Assembly (NCBI RefSeq): GCF_018401815.1
Contig: NZ_JAGYKG010000002.1
Location: 62,001-126,000 of the forward strand
Origin: Nonlabens sp.
Lineage (GTDB): Bacteria; Bacteroidota; Bacteroidia; Flavobacteriales; Flavobacteriaceae
Direction: 5' to 3'
DNA length: 64,000 nucleotides
The notes beneath the pieces are model-generated. The model saw nothing but the letters and a program-made list of their open reading frames with translations. It was not told the DNA's origin and did not search any database. The first letter of the stretch is position 1, and each line of letters begins with the position of its first letter. This document shows, one piece after another, positions 1-8,189 of the stretch. A program made the translations under genes and the position numbers.

Positions 1-254
1 AAATAAAACTAAAATCAAAATCAAAATCAAAACCAAATCGAATTTGAACTTGAAAACTCCTTCCCTTGAGGGAAGGCTGGGATGGGTGTTGCGGTTTTGA
101 TGAGATGGGTGTTGTGGTGTTGAAGAAATAGAGATAGTAACATCCGATTCCGCTCTGCAGCGGAATGACAAGAAACAAACAGATTCCGCATCAAGAGCGG
201 AATGACGATTGAATAAAACAAGCTTCCACCCTTTAGGGTTGGGGAAAGAAGTGG
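1..254 (+). repeat. Dispersed ~270-bp repeat, copy 1 (5' edge cut by window)
   Basis: First of seven same-orientation copies in the window. A unit has an AAAATC/CAAAATC-rich or GAACTCGAA-rich head, then the palindrome CTTCCCTTGAGGGAAGG, a GGGATGGGTGTTG tract, the palindrome ATTCCGCTCTGCAGCGGAAT (147-166 here), and a tail near CCACCCTTTAGGGTTGGGG. Short open frames across it are artefacts of the repeat. No transposase and no obvious terminal inverted repeats are visible. Confidence 0.9.
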
Positions 255-523
255 TAAATAAAAATAAAAATAAAACTAAAATCAAAATCAAAATCAAAAT
301 CAAAACCAAATCGAATTTGAACTTGAAAACCCCTTCCCTCTAGGGAAGGTTGGGATGGGTGTTGTGGTGTTTGTGAGATGGGTGTCGCGGTGTTGAAGAA
401 ATAGAGATAGTAACATCCGATTCCGCTCTGCAGCGGAATGACAACAAACAAATAGATGGCGCATCAAGTGTGGAATGACAATTAAAAGAATAGCTTCCAC
501 CCTTTAGGGCTGGGGAAAGAAGT
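255..523 (+). repeat. Dispersed ~270-bp repeat, copy 2
   Basis: Same order of elements as copy 1; the ATTCCGC...GCGGAAT palindrome is at 420-439, 273 bp after that of copy 1. The head is an AAAATC-type run. The copy lies head to tail with its neighbours, so tandem duplication is the simplest explanation. Confidence 0.9.
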
Positions 524-792
524 GGTAAATAAAAAAAAATAAAACTAAAATCAAAATCAAAATCAAAATCAAAACCAAATCGAATTTGAACTTGAAAACC
601 CCTTCCCTTGAGGGAAGGTAGGGATGGGTGTTGGGATGTTTGTGAGATGGGTGTCGCGGTGTTGAAGAAATAGAGATAGTAACATCCGATTCCGCTCTGC
701 AGCGGAATGACAAGAAACAAATAGATTCCGCATCAAGTGTGGAATGACAATTAAAAGAATAGCTTCCACCCTTTAGGGCTGGGGAAAGAAGC
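524..792 (+). repeat. Dispersed ~270-bp repeat, copy 3
   Basis: Third tandem copy, palindrome at 689-708 (269 bp after copy 2). It ends about 20 bp before the start codon of the SusD-like gene, so the triple repeat occupies the space where a partner SusC gene would normally sit directly upstream. That gene, if present, lies outside the window. Confidence 0.9.
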
Positions 793-811
793 GGAAAATA
801 AAAATTACAAA

Positions 812-2263
812 ATGAAAATAATAATAATATTTACAATACTATCTATTGTATTCGCCATAGGAATTAGTTCCTGTACCAACGATTTTGAAGAAATCAACAC
901 CAATCCTAATGCTCCTGTTAGTGTGCAGCCTGGTCTTTTGTTGCGACAGGTGATCTATAATTACGGAGAAGAGATGTCCTATGAAGGTTTTGTCGCAGGG
1001 AGCTTGTTAAGTCAGCACATGACCGCATTAGACTTTAACTTATTTGATAGACATGCGTTGAAAAGTCCGCAATTGGGTGGAAATCCTTGGCCTATTTTCT
1101 ATAGAAATTTAAGAGACAATCAGATCATCATCAATCAATCCAGAGCAACACCTGCCTTTGCCGTTTATGAAGGTCCAGCCTTGATCTTTAAAGCTTATAT
1201 GACTGCTGGATTGACAGATATTTTTGGGGATGTACCTTATTCTGAAGCCTTCAGAGGACTAGAAGGAATTGTAGAGCCTGCATACGATCTTCAAGAAGAT
1301 ATCTATTTACAACCAGGTGGAATTCTAGATAACCTAGATCAAGGAATCGCTGCCATTGAGAATTACAGCAGTTCTATTGCTCTCCAAGGAGATGTGTTAT
1401 TCCAAGGAGATCTGGATGCATGGGTGCGGTTTGCAAATAGTTTAAAGATTAAAGCCTTGATGCGCATCTCTGCAAAAGAGAATGTGAGCGCACGTTTACA
1501 GGCATTGTATGACCACCAAAATTACATCAGTTCAAACAGTCAAAATGCGGTATTTCATTTCTCGGATTCAGAGCCCAACAACTTTCGTATGGCGCGATTG
1601 AGGGCTGGAGATTTTAACAACTTTGTCATGAGCGAAACCATGGAAGAAGTGCTAGAAGCATTAAACGACCAACGTATTGAGGTGCTTTTTAGAGCTAGAG
1701 GGAACAATGCAAATGGGGAAGATTTTAATGGACTAATAAACGGTATCGATGCTTCTTCTACTTCAGTAACTTTAGCCGATTACTCTCTTGCGGGAACTAT
1801 TTTTAGAGAAAACACAGGGATTTTAGACGCCAATTATATGACAGCATGGGAAACCAACTTTATTCTTGCTGAAGCTGCCGAAAAAGGATTGATCACAGCT
1901 CCAGCGCAAACGCTTTATGAAACAGGAGTGACCCAAGCTTACGAATACTGGAACACGCCCCTGCCAGCAAACTATTTAACCACTGATGCCGCTTACGCAG
2001 CAAACGCTAACGACCCTATAGAGCAAATCATCACTCAAAAATGGATTGCTAGTGTGATCAATGGCTATGAAGGATGGATCGAGTACCGACGTACCGGTTT
2101 CCCAGCATTAAAAACCGTATCCGCCAGTTTTAATAACGACCTGATTCCCGTAAGAATGCCTTATCCTGCAGAGGAAGCATCTCTTAATGCCGATAATTAT
2201 AATGTCGCCGCAGCTGCTACCAATGACAACGATATCAATGTACCAGTATGGTGGGATGAATAG
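812..2263 (+). CDS. SusD/RagB-family nutrient-binding outer-membrane lipoprotein
   Basis: Surface lipoprotein that would act as the lid of a SusC-type TonB-dependent transporter and bind an oligomeric nutrient. The 483-residue product starts with a hydrophobic signal peptide ending in ISSC (lipobox Cys21), followed by the acidic stretch TNDFEEINTNPN, typical of the SusD-like_2 branch and consistent with surface export. NPWPIFYRNLRDNQII and the later WIASVINGYEGWIEYRRTGFP region are characteristic of the family. No SusC gene is visible; at least 800 bp of repeats precede it. The sodium:solute symporter 217 bp downstream may share the nutrient pathway, but that is inference. The substrate cannot be told from the sequence. 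Confidence 0.9.
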   Translation: MKIIIIFTILSIVFAIGISSCTNDFEEINTNPNAPVSVQPGLLLRQVIYNYGEEMSYEGFVAGSLLSQHMTALDFNLFDRHALKSPQLGGNPWPIFYRNLRDNQIIINQSRATPAFAVYEGPALIFKAYMTAGLTDIFGDVPYSEAFRGLEGIVEPAYDLQEDIYLQPGGILDNLDQGIAAIENYSSSIALQGDVLFQGDLDAWVRFANSLKIKALMRISAKENVSARLQALYDHQNYISSNSQNAVFHFSDSEPNNFRMARLRAGDFNNFVMSETMEEVLEALNDQRIEVLFRARGNNANGEDFNGLINGIDASSTSVTLADYSLAGTIFRENTGILDANYMTAWETNFILAEAAEKGLITAPAQTLYETGVTQAYEYWNTPLPANYLTTDAAYAANANDPIEQIITQKWIASVINGYEGWIEYRRTGFPALKTVSASFNNDLIPVRMPYPAEEASLNADNYNVAAAATNDNDINVPVWWDE

Positions 2264-2269
2264 GTGAAG

Positions 2270-2475
2270 ATGAACTCGAACTCGAACTCGAACTTGAAAA
2301 AAGGAGTAAAACCCCTTCCCTTGAGGGAAGGTAGGGATGGGTGTTGTGGTGTTTGTGATATGGGTGTCGCGGTGTTGAAGAAATAGAGATAGTAACATCC
2401 GATTCCGCTCTGCAGCGGAATGACAAGAAACAAATAGATAGCGCATCAAGAGCGGAATGACAAGAATTAAACGAA
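2270..2475 (+). repeat. Dispersed ~270-bp repeat, copy 4 (3'-truncated)
   Basis: Begins just after the SusD stop with GAACTCGAACTCGAACTTGAA-type hexamers, carries CTTCCCTTGAGGGAAGG and ATTCCGCTCTGCAGCGGAAT (2402-2421), and lacks the CCACCCTTTAGGG tail. It fills nearly the whole gap between the SusD gene and the symporter gene, ending just before the symporter start. Confidence 0.88.
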
Positions 2476-2479
2476 CAGA

Positions 2480-3832
2480 ATGTTAGAATTTTTAACCCAA
2501 ATAGCAACTTTACAATGGTTGCTCATCATTGCTAGTAGTGTGATCTTTTTCATACTGTCGCCCTATGCTAAAGATGCAGCCACTTTTTTTAAGGCGCAGC
2601 ATCGAGGGAAGCAGCCTTCTATGGTCATGCTTACTGGAAGCTTGATCATCTCTTGGATATTTGCCAAAAGCATTACCAATGCGGCAAATTTAGGATTAGA
2701 GTTTGGTCTTGTAGGCGGGGTGGCTTATGCAGGTTATTATTTGTCCTTTGCTGTTGCTGGAGTTATTATTTATCAGCTGCGTACTCAAGGTGGTTATACG
2801 AGCATCCATCATTTTTTAACCGATAAATACGGTAGAAGAGCTGTTGGTTTGTTCTCTATTTTAATCAGTTTCAGATTGTTCAATGAAGTCTGGTCCAATA
2901 CGATGGTGATCGGAACCTATTTTGGCGAGATGGGAAGTACGGCTTATTATGCAGCTATTGTAGTTTTTACATTATTGACTCTTGCCTATGCGTTAAAAGG
3001 AGGGTTAAGCAGTTCTATTTTTACAGATCTGATTCAAATGGTGTTGTTCTCTGTGTTACTGATCATCATTCTAGCCGTGATCTTTGCAGAGCCTGAGGTA
3101 CAAGCTGCTGAAATGATCAGCTCTGGAACTTGGTCTATGGAACTGGGGTTGAACTTGTTTTTTGCCGCTATTTTACAAAGTTTTAGTTATCCTTTTCACG
3201 ATCCGGTATTGACCGACAGAGGATTTATTACAAGTCCTAAAGTGACTCGTAAAAGCTTTTTATGGGCCGCTGTTTTAGGAGGTGTTTGTATTGTTCTTTT
3301 TAGTTTGGTAGGGGTATACGCGCAACAAGCAGGATTAAAAGGGCAAGCCGCTGTTGAGGTAGCTAAAAAACTAGGCGTTGTTTTATTACTGATCATCAAC
3401 TTTATAATGATTACCAGTGCGGCAAGTACGCTAGACAGCACCTTTTCTAGTTTTTCAAAATTACTGACTCTGGATTTAAGATGGGGAAAAACAGTTAGAT
3501 TTGGTAGACTCATGATGGTTTTTATTGCTGTTTTAGGTACCATCCCTGTATTTTTAAATGCCGAGATTTTAAGTGCTACTACTATAAGCGGCACCATGGT
3601 GATAGGACTTACCCCAGTATTTATATTATGGAAAATGAAAGCGCCACAAATCAGTTATTTTTTGTCCGTATTTTGCGGGTTGATTTTTGGCGGATTGCTC
3701 ATTTTTGAATACTTCCCACAAAGTTTGCTATTCACCACAGGAAAATATGCGTCCCTTTTATGGATCAATGTTTATGGAATACTTACGAGTTTCCTATTAT
3801 ACTTAATACCAATATGGATAAAAAAATCATAG
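2480..3832 (+). CDS. Sodium:solute symporter family (SSS) transporter
   Basis: Inner-membrane secondary transporter of 450 residues, almost wholly hydrophobic with about 12-13 predicted membrane spans, expected to use a sodium gradient for solute uptake. Family features include an early SWIFAKSITNAANLG helix, the GGYTSIHHFLTDKYG loop after the third span and ALKGGLSSSIFTDLIQM in the middle, which resembles the conserved GGL-AVVWTDVIQ region of proline/sialic-acid/sugar symporters. It is shorter than typical PutP proteins (about 500), so some C-terminal spans are missing or compact. Its 3' end overlaps the next gene by 19 bp, suggesting co-transcription. Substrate unknown. Confidence 0.85.
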   Translation: MLEFLTQIATLQWLLIIASSVIFFILSPYAKDAATFFKAQHRGKQPSMVMLTGSLIISWIFAKSITNAANLGLEFGLVGGVAYAGYYLSFAVAGVIIYQLRTQGGYTSIHHFLTDKYGRRAVGLFSILISFRLFNEVWSNTMVIGTYFGEMGSTAYYAAIVVFTLLTLAYALKGGLSSSIFTDLIQMVLFSVLLIIILAVIFAEPEVQAAEMISSGTWSMELGLNLFFAAILQSFSYPFHDPVLTDRGFITSPKVTRKSFLWAAVLGGVCIVLFSLVGVYAQQAGLKGQAAVEVAKKLGVVLLLIINFIMITSAASTLDSTFSSFSKLLTLDLRWGKTVRFGRLMMVFIAVLGTIPVFLNAEILSATTISGTMVIGLTPVFILWKMKAPQISYFLSVFCGLIFGGLLIFEYFPQSLLFTTGKYASLLWINVYGILTSFLLYLIPIWIKKS

Positions 3833-4638
3833 ATTTAGGTGAAAAATCGGGGAAAATGCTTCTTTTTGGAGGGATTTACAGCAATTTACAGGCGCTTTCC
3901 AGTCTGATACAAATTGCGCAAGAAAAGGGTATTCCGCCAGAAAATTGTATTTGTACGGGTGATATCATCGGTTATTGCGGACAGCCGCAAGAGACGTTGG
4001 ATACGTTTAAAAAATGGAGAGTACACAGTATTTTAGGGAATGTAGAGATCCAATTGCGAGATGATGAAGACGACTGTGGTTGTGATTTTACCACGGGCTC
4101 TCGTTGTGATGGATTTAGTGAGATTTGGTACGCTTTCGCGAAAGCGAACTTACACACCAACACCAGAGACTTTTTCAAGTCCCTACCAGATCATATCATA
4201 TTGGAGTACGCTGGGAAAAAAATAGGCGTGGTTCATGGAAGCTACGATCAGGTTGCTCAATTAGTATTTAAATCTACCGACTGGAAAGAAAAACAAGCCA
4301 GTCTAGCATCATTAGAGGCAGATGTTATTATAGCAGGACACTGTGGTTTGCCATTTATAGATCAACAAAAGGATCACCTTTGGCTCAATCCAGGCGTAAT
4401 AGGTATGCCGGCAAATGATGGAAATAGCGATACTTGGGCCATGATTTTAGATGATGCAAATGGTTTTGAATACGAGCATATTCCAGTGTCTTACGATTAC
4501 CTTACTGCTATAGAGGAGATGAAGAAGCACCACCTCCCACAAGAATATGCGCTAACTTTAGAAACTGGTATCTGGGATAATATGGAGATTCTTCCACCTG
4601 AGGAGAAGTTGTTGAAAGGGTTACAAGTTTTTCTTTGA
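3814..4638 (+). CDS. Metallophosphoesterase-family protein with altered first metal motif
   Basis: Cytoplasmic calcineurin-fold phosphoesterase of 274 residues. I start at ATG 3814 rather than an upstream in-frame codon at 3760, because the family begins shortly before the first strand. Recognisable motifs are TGD (residues 48-50), GN (75-76), VVHGSYD near 145, AGHCG near 180 and LNPGVIGMP after it. The usual first motif DxHGN is replaced by GGIYSN (19-24), so the Asp and His that hold one metal are Gly and Tyr. A cysteine-rich stretch DDCGCDFTTGSRCD follows. I recall a bacterial subfamily with FGGPYSN here and the same Cys-rich insert, so this looks like a real variant. The 16-bp palindrome lies in frame (4131-4146), encoding AFAKA. 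Confidence 0.8.
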   Translation: MDKKIIDLGEKSGKMLLFGGIYSNLQALSSLIQIAQEKGIPPENCICTGDIIGYCGQPQETLDTFKKWRVHSILGNVEIQLRDDEDDCGCDFTTGSRCDGFSEIWYAFAKANLHTNTRDFFKSLPDHIILEYAGKKIGVVHGSYDQVAQLVFKSTDWKEKQASLASLEADVIIAGHCGLPFIDQQKDHLWLNPGVIGMPANDGNSDTWAMILDDANGFEYEHIPVSYDYLTAIEEMKKHHLPQEYALTLETGIWDNMEILPPEEKLLKGLQVFL

Positions 4639-4717
4639 AATCATAAATTTTTAAATAAAGTTGTGTTACTACAGCACAAATTCTATTATCCACCTAATCA
4701 CCTAATCACCTATTCAC

Positions 4718-4888
4718 ATGATCCCAAAATGGTTTTATAAATTTCTGATCGCCATGTGCATGATCAGTCTTTCTATCATAGGTTATAAAATAGCCGATGG
4801 CGAGCAGGACCGTAGTTTTATATGGTTTGGCTTTTTGTTTTTAATGGCCATTTGGTATGCCTTAAGGCAAATGCGGTCTAAAGATTAA
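4718..4888 (+). CDS. Small two-span membrane protein (56 aa)
   Basis: ATG 4718 to TAA 4886-4888 encodes 56 residues: MIPKWFYKFLIAMCMISLS opens a first hydrophobic helix (about 6-22), a charged turn ADGEQDRS follows, then a second helix GFLFLMAIWYALR and a basic tail. The shape is typical of small inner-membrane proteins of Bacteroidota. It lies between the phosphoesterase and the App1-like gene, with 79 and 65 bp either side. I recognise no family. Codon use looks like its neighbours, which favours a real gene. Confidence 0.6.
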   Translation: MIPKWFYKFLIAMCMISLSIIGYKIADGEQDRSFIWFGFLFLMAIWYALRQMRSKD

Positions 4889-4953
4889 ATACCTAGAAAT
4901 TTATTAACATGGATTCCTGAAAACAGTTCGTTAAAATCCATTATTTTCACGTT

Positions 4954-5982
4954 ATGGCAATCTTTAAACGCGATCCGTGGATTCTTGATATTTATCGCAC
5001 GTATAGTGCTGGAAATCACTTGTACATACGTGGTCGTGCCTTGGAAGACCAGCCTTTAAAACATTATGAGCAGCAAACACTTTACCAAACCTTGCGCAAC
5101 ACTTGGCGTACTTTTGCCACAGACGAGATTAGAAATGCTCATGTAAAACTTCGCCTTTCTAACGGGAAATTATTTGAGGTAAGAGCAGATCACGAAGGCT
5201 ATTTTCTCTTTGATCTTAAAACTGATTTTGATTTGCACGAGCTCACTGATAAAGAAGGCTATTTGCCCGTTAAAGTAAGTTTTGATGAGGATAATGCCGC
5301 TTTTGCCAAAGCAAAACAACAAAAGCGCCTGAAAGTAAACAGGTTTATAGGAGAGACTTTAGTACCCTTAAAAGATGTGGCTTATGGTGTTATAAGCGAT
5401 ATAGACGACACCATCATGCATACAGGTGTGACCAGTTTTCTGAAATTACGAGTAGCCTTTAATACTTTTTTTAAAAATTATGATCGCAGGCTGCCTTTAC
5501 ATGGAGCTGCCAGCTTTTACCAGTTGTTGCATTGCGGCCCTTCTTCTAAAGGTCAAAACCCCATGTTCTATTTAAGCAATAGTCCTTGGAATTTATATAA
5601 GTATTTAGAGAAATTTCTAGACTTTCACGGTTTTCCTAAAGGTCCTATTTTGCTTCGAGATTTCCCTACTCCATGGGATCGAACGCCTAAACTAAAAACG
5701 CCACATAAGGAGAATGAGCTCATCAATATTCTTAAACATTACCCACAAATGAGGTTTATACTTATAGGGGATAGTGGTGAACATGATGTGGTGTATTACA
5801 AAAAGGTGGCACAGCAATTTCCAGAGCGCATTATGGCTATTTATTTGAGGTCTGTAGACCACAAAAAGAAAATGAAACGTGTACAATCTATAGCAGATTC
5901 TTTTACTATTTGCCCTATGTTGCTTATTAAAGAGTCGGCTGAAGCCGTTGCTCATGCCAGAGAAAATGGGTGGATCGTTTAA
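4954..5982 (+). CDS. App1-type phosphatidate phosphatase domain protein (DUF2183)
   Basis: Predicted HAD-superfamily phosphatase of 342 residues related to yeast App1, which removes phosphate from phosphatidate. The nucleophile motif VISDIDDTIMHTG has catalytic Asp149 and Asp151. FYLSNSPWNLYKYLEKFL and HGFPKGPILLRDF follow, as in the family, and IGDSGEHD gives the last acidic motif. Residues 1-140 form a separate N-terminal region, probably a beta domain. There is no signal peptide or membrane span. The natural bacterial substrate is not established. The 3' end abuts three more repeat copies. Confidence 0.88.
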   Translation: MAIFKRDPWILDIYRTYSAGNHLYIRGRALEDQPLKHYEQQTLYQTLRNTWRTFATDEIRNAHVKLRLSNGKLFEVRADHEGYFLFDLKTDFDLHELTDKEGYLPVKVSFDEDNAAFAKAKQQKRLKVNRFIGETLVPLKDVAYGVISDIDDTIMHTGVTSFLKLRVAFNTFFKNYDRRLPLHGAASFYQLLHCGPSSKGQNPMFYLSNSPWNLYKYLEKFLDFHGFPKGPILLRDFPTPWDRTPKLKTPHKENELINILKHYPQMRFILIGDSGEHDVVYYKKVAQQFPERIMAIYLRSVDHKKKMKRVQSIADSFTICPMLLIKESAEAVAHARENGWIV

Positions 5983-5987
5983 AGAAA

Positions 5988-6262
5988 TTGAACTCGAACT
6001 TGAACTCGACCTCGAACTCGAAAACTCCTTCCCTCGAGGGAAGGTTGGGATGGGTGTTGTGGTGTTTGTGAGATGGGTGTCGCGGTGTTGAAGAAATAGA
6101 GATAGTAACATCCGATTCCGCTCTGCAGCGGAATGACAAGAAACAAATAGATGGCGCATTAAGTGCGGAATGGCAAGAGACCAACAGGTTTTTCATCAAG
6201 TGCGGCATGACGATGGAATAGAAGTAGCTTCCACCCTTTAGGGTTGGGGAAAGAAGCGGTAA
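5988..6262 (+). repeat. Dispersed ~270-bp repeat, copy 5
   Basis: Starts 6 bp after the App1-like stop with a GAACTCGAACTTGAACTCGA-type head, then CTTCCCTCGAGGGAAGG, ATTCCGC...GCGGAAT at 6115-6134, and the CCACCCTTTAGGGTTGGGG tail. It contains an extra segment of about 40 bp (gagaccaacaggttt type) absent from copies 1-3 and shared with copy 7. Confidence 0.9.
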
Positions 6263-6498
6263 AATGAACTCGAAATTGAACTCGAACTCGAACTTGAAAA
6301 CTCCTTCCCTTGAGGGAAGGTTGGGATGGGTGTTGTGGTGTTTGTGAGATGGGTGTCGCGGTGTTGAAGAAATAGAGATAGTAACATCCGATTCCGCTCT
6401 GCAGCGGAATGACAAGAAACAAACAGATTGCGCATCAAGTGCGGAATGACGATGGAATAGAAGTAGCTTTCCACCCTTTAGGGTTGGGGAAAGAAGCG
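6263..6498 (+). repeat. Dispersed ~270-bp repeat, copy 6
   Basis: Tandem to copy 5, with palindrome ATTCCGC...GCGGAAT at 6391-6410 and a GAACTCGAA-type head. It lacks the extra segment of copies 5 and 7, so copy length varies by internal insertion or loss. Confidence 0.9.
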
Positions 6499-6795
6499 GA
6501 AAACAAAACTAAAATCAAAATCAAAATCAAAATCAAATCGAACTCGAACTCGAAAACTCCTTCCCTCGAGGGAAGGTTGGGATGGGTGTTGTGGTGTTTG
6601 TGAGATGGGTGTCGCGGTGTTGAAGAAATAGAGATAGTAACATCCGATTCCGCTCTGCAGCGGAATGACAAGAAACAAATAGATGGCGCATCAAGTGCGG
6701 AATGACAAGAGACCAACAGGTTTTGCATCAAGTGCGGCATGACGATGGAATAGAAGTAGCTTCCACCCTTTAGGGTTGGGGAAAGAAGCGGAAAA
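6499..6795 (+). repeat. Dispersed ~270-bp repeat, copy 7
   Basis: Last of the second tandem group, palindrome at 6647-6666. Its head joins an AAAATC run to a GAACTCGAA run, so both head types belong to one family. It ends about 30 bp from the 3' end of the convergent DUF4407 gene. Confidence 0.9.
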
Positions 6796-6828
6796 ATCAA
6801 AAATCTTCAATCGTTCATCTGAAATCCT

Positions 6829-7929
6829 TTACCCCAAAACCCCTTTTTGCTTGTTGTAAAAAGCATCGGCTTGTTTTTGTAGGAGGTCTCTGGCTATTTT
6901 CTTTTTGTAGGCGTAGAGCTCGTCCTCATCTGCGATGTCTTTATAGACTCGGTTGTTGAGCTCTTTGTCGGTTTGCACGAGTATGCTTTGCTGTTGTTTT
7001 TGCTGGAGGACCCAAGATAGAATCCGGTCCTCGCGTTCTGCAAATTTGTAATCATATGCTCCTCGTGGTGCTATTAATTTGGCAATTATAGGGGAGGTCT
7101 CTATGGCTAGAAAGAGCAAGAAGATAAAGAATGAGGTGATAAAAGGCAATTGGTTCAATGCCTCAATGCGGGCCATCAATCCGTCAAAATCTTCGATAAT
7201 GGGTTGGGATGCTGCAAGCTGTGTGGTCTCACGAGTCTTTAAGTCGGCTAGTTGGAGTTCTATGGCTGCTATTTTCTCCGTATTAATGCTTGTCAATTCT
7301 TTAAAATCGGCCAGTGCGGCGTCGTGTTTTTCTCGTTTTTCTTTATAGACAGGCCCTTTTCCTAATTTATTGGTTCCCGATGTTCCTTCAGCTTCTGTAA
7401 TGTAGGTGGTGTACAGGGCGTCTACTTCGGCTTTTTTTGTGTTGATTTCAGATTTTAATTCTTGTATCGCTTTCGCGAAAGCGGACTCCTCAACAGCAAA
7501 TAACGCACCTACTTGCTCTTGATTTTCTAAGGTCATCGCATTTTTCTCTTCCAGTAACACCTGATCGATCTCTTTTTCAAAAATCTTCAATTCCAAAGGT
7601 TTTGAAATCACCACAGCAATAATAATTGCCAAAACAATACGTGGGAGCGCTTGCCAAAACTCGTTGATTTTACGATCGCTTTTCTTCAGTGTAGAAACAA
7701 TATAGCGATCCAGATTAAAGATCAATAATCCCCATACAAGGCCAAAAGCAATAGCCATCCAGTAGTTGTCAAAAACGGTATATAAGGCATAACTCGCAGC
7801 AAAAAATGCCATTAATGCGGTAAAGAAAACGGTGGCGCCTATTCCAGCATACTTATTACGCTCGCCAGCATTGCACTCGTCAAGCATTGGAGCATCAGCG
7901 CCGCTGCAAAAGATAAAAAAAGATTGCAT
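6829..7929 (-). CDS. DUF4407 membrane protein with long coiled coil
   Basis: Inner-membrane protein of 366 residues and unknown function. The N-terminus MQSFFIFCSGADAPMLDEC and the following helices, about residues 28-50, 55-75 and 92-110, match the DUF4407 pattern, including GLLIFNLDRYIVS between spans. Residues about 125-250 are highly charged and helical (coiled coil), and a fourth span (LPFITSFFIFLLFLAIE, about 258-278) is followed by a charged C-terminal tail. The 16-bp palindrome lies inside (7468-7483), encoding SAFAKA in the coiled coil. It is probably transcribed alone, as the next gene on this strand is 260 bp away across degenerate repeat sequence. Confidence 0.85.
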   Translation of the reverse strand: MQSFFIFCSGADAPMLDECNAGERNKYAGIGATVFFTALMAFFAASYALYTVFDNYWMAIAFGLVWGLLIFNLDRYIVSTLKKSDRKINEFWQALPRIVLAIIIAVVISKPLELKIFEKEIDQVLLEEKNAMTLENQEQVGALFAVEESAFAKAIQELKSEINTKKAEVDALYTTYITEAEGTSGTNKLGKGPVYKEKREKHDAALADFKELTSINTEKIAAIELQLADLKTRETTQLAASQPIIEDFDGLMARIEALNQLPFITSFFIFLLFLAIETSPIIAKLIAPRGAYDYKFAEREDRILSWVLQQKQQQSILVQTDKELNNRVYKDIADEDELYAYKKKIARDLLQKQADAFYNKQKGVLG

Positions 7930-7989
7930 AAGAATGGTTTAGAAAGGGATTGTAACTTAATAAACGTCAAATGCATAGAATTGTTACAG

Positions 7990-8073
7990 TTTTCAACTTC
8001 AACTTCAACTTAAATTTGAATTCGATTTCGAGTTCAAATCCATACGTTCATTCCGCTGCAAAGCGGAGTCGGC
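7990..8073. repeat. Degenerate piece of the dispersed repeat
   Basis: Runs of TTCAACTTC and TTCGAGTTC (the reverse complement of the GAACTCGAA head) are followed by ATTCCGCTGCAAAGCGGA, similar to the second palindrome of the ~270-bp repeat. It reads as an old, shortened copy in the gap between the DUF4407 and M56 genes. Confidence 0.55.
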
Positions 8074-8113
8074 TTTAGACATTCTCGTAGCTGGTCGATA
8101 GGGTTGGAACGAA

Positions 8114-8139
8114 CAAAAGCCATGGTTACACGGCTTTTG
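8114..8139 (-). terminator. Probable terminator of the blaI-M56 operon
   Basis: Arms CAAAAGCC (8114-8121) and GGCTTTTG (8132-8139) with a 10-nt loop form an 8-bp stem about 50 bp beyond the M56 stop codon. The trailing T tract is short on both strands, so the termination role is likely but not certain. Confidence 0.5.
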
Positions 8140-8189
8140 TTGAAAAATGATAAAGGATGAGGTATTTTAGCCTTTGGGATGCATTGGAA

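Noticed and set aside
27..769. Many 60-126-codon minus-strand frames in the left repeat block
   Set aside because: They are the same Ser/Phe/Arg-rich peptides repeated with each copy of the ~270-bp repeat, are out of step with known proteins and result from the repeat's base pattern. The same applies to frames at 2108-2507 and 5692-6800.
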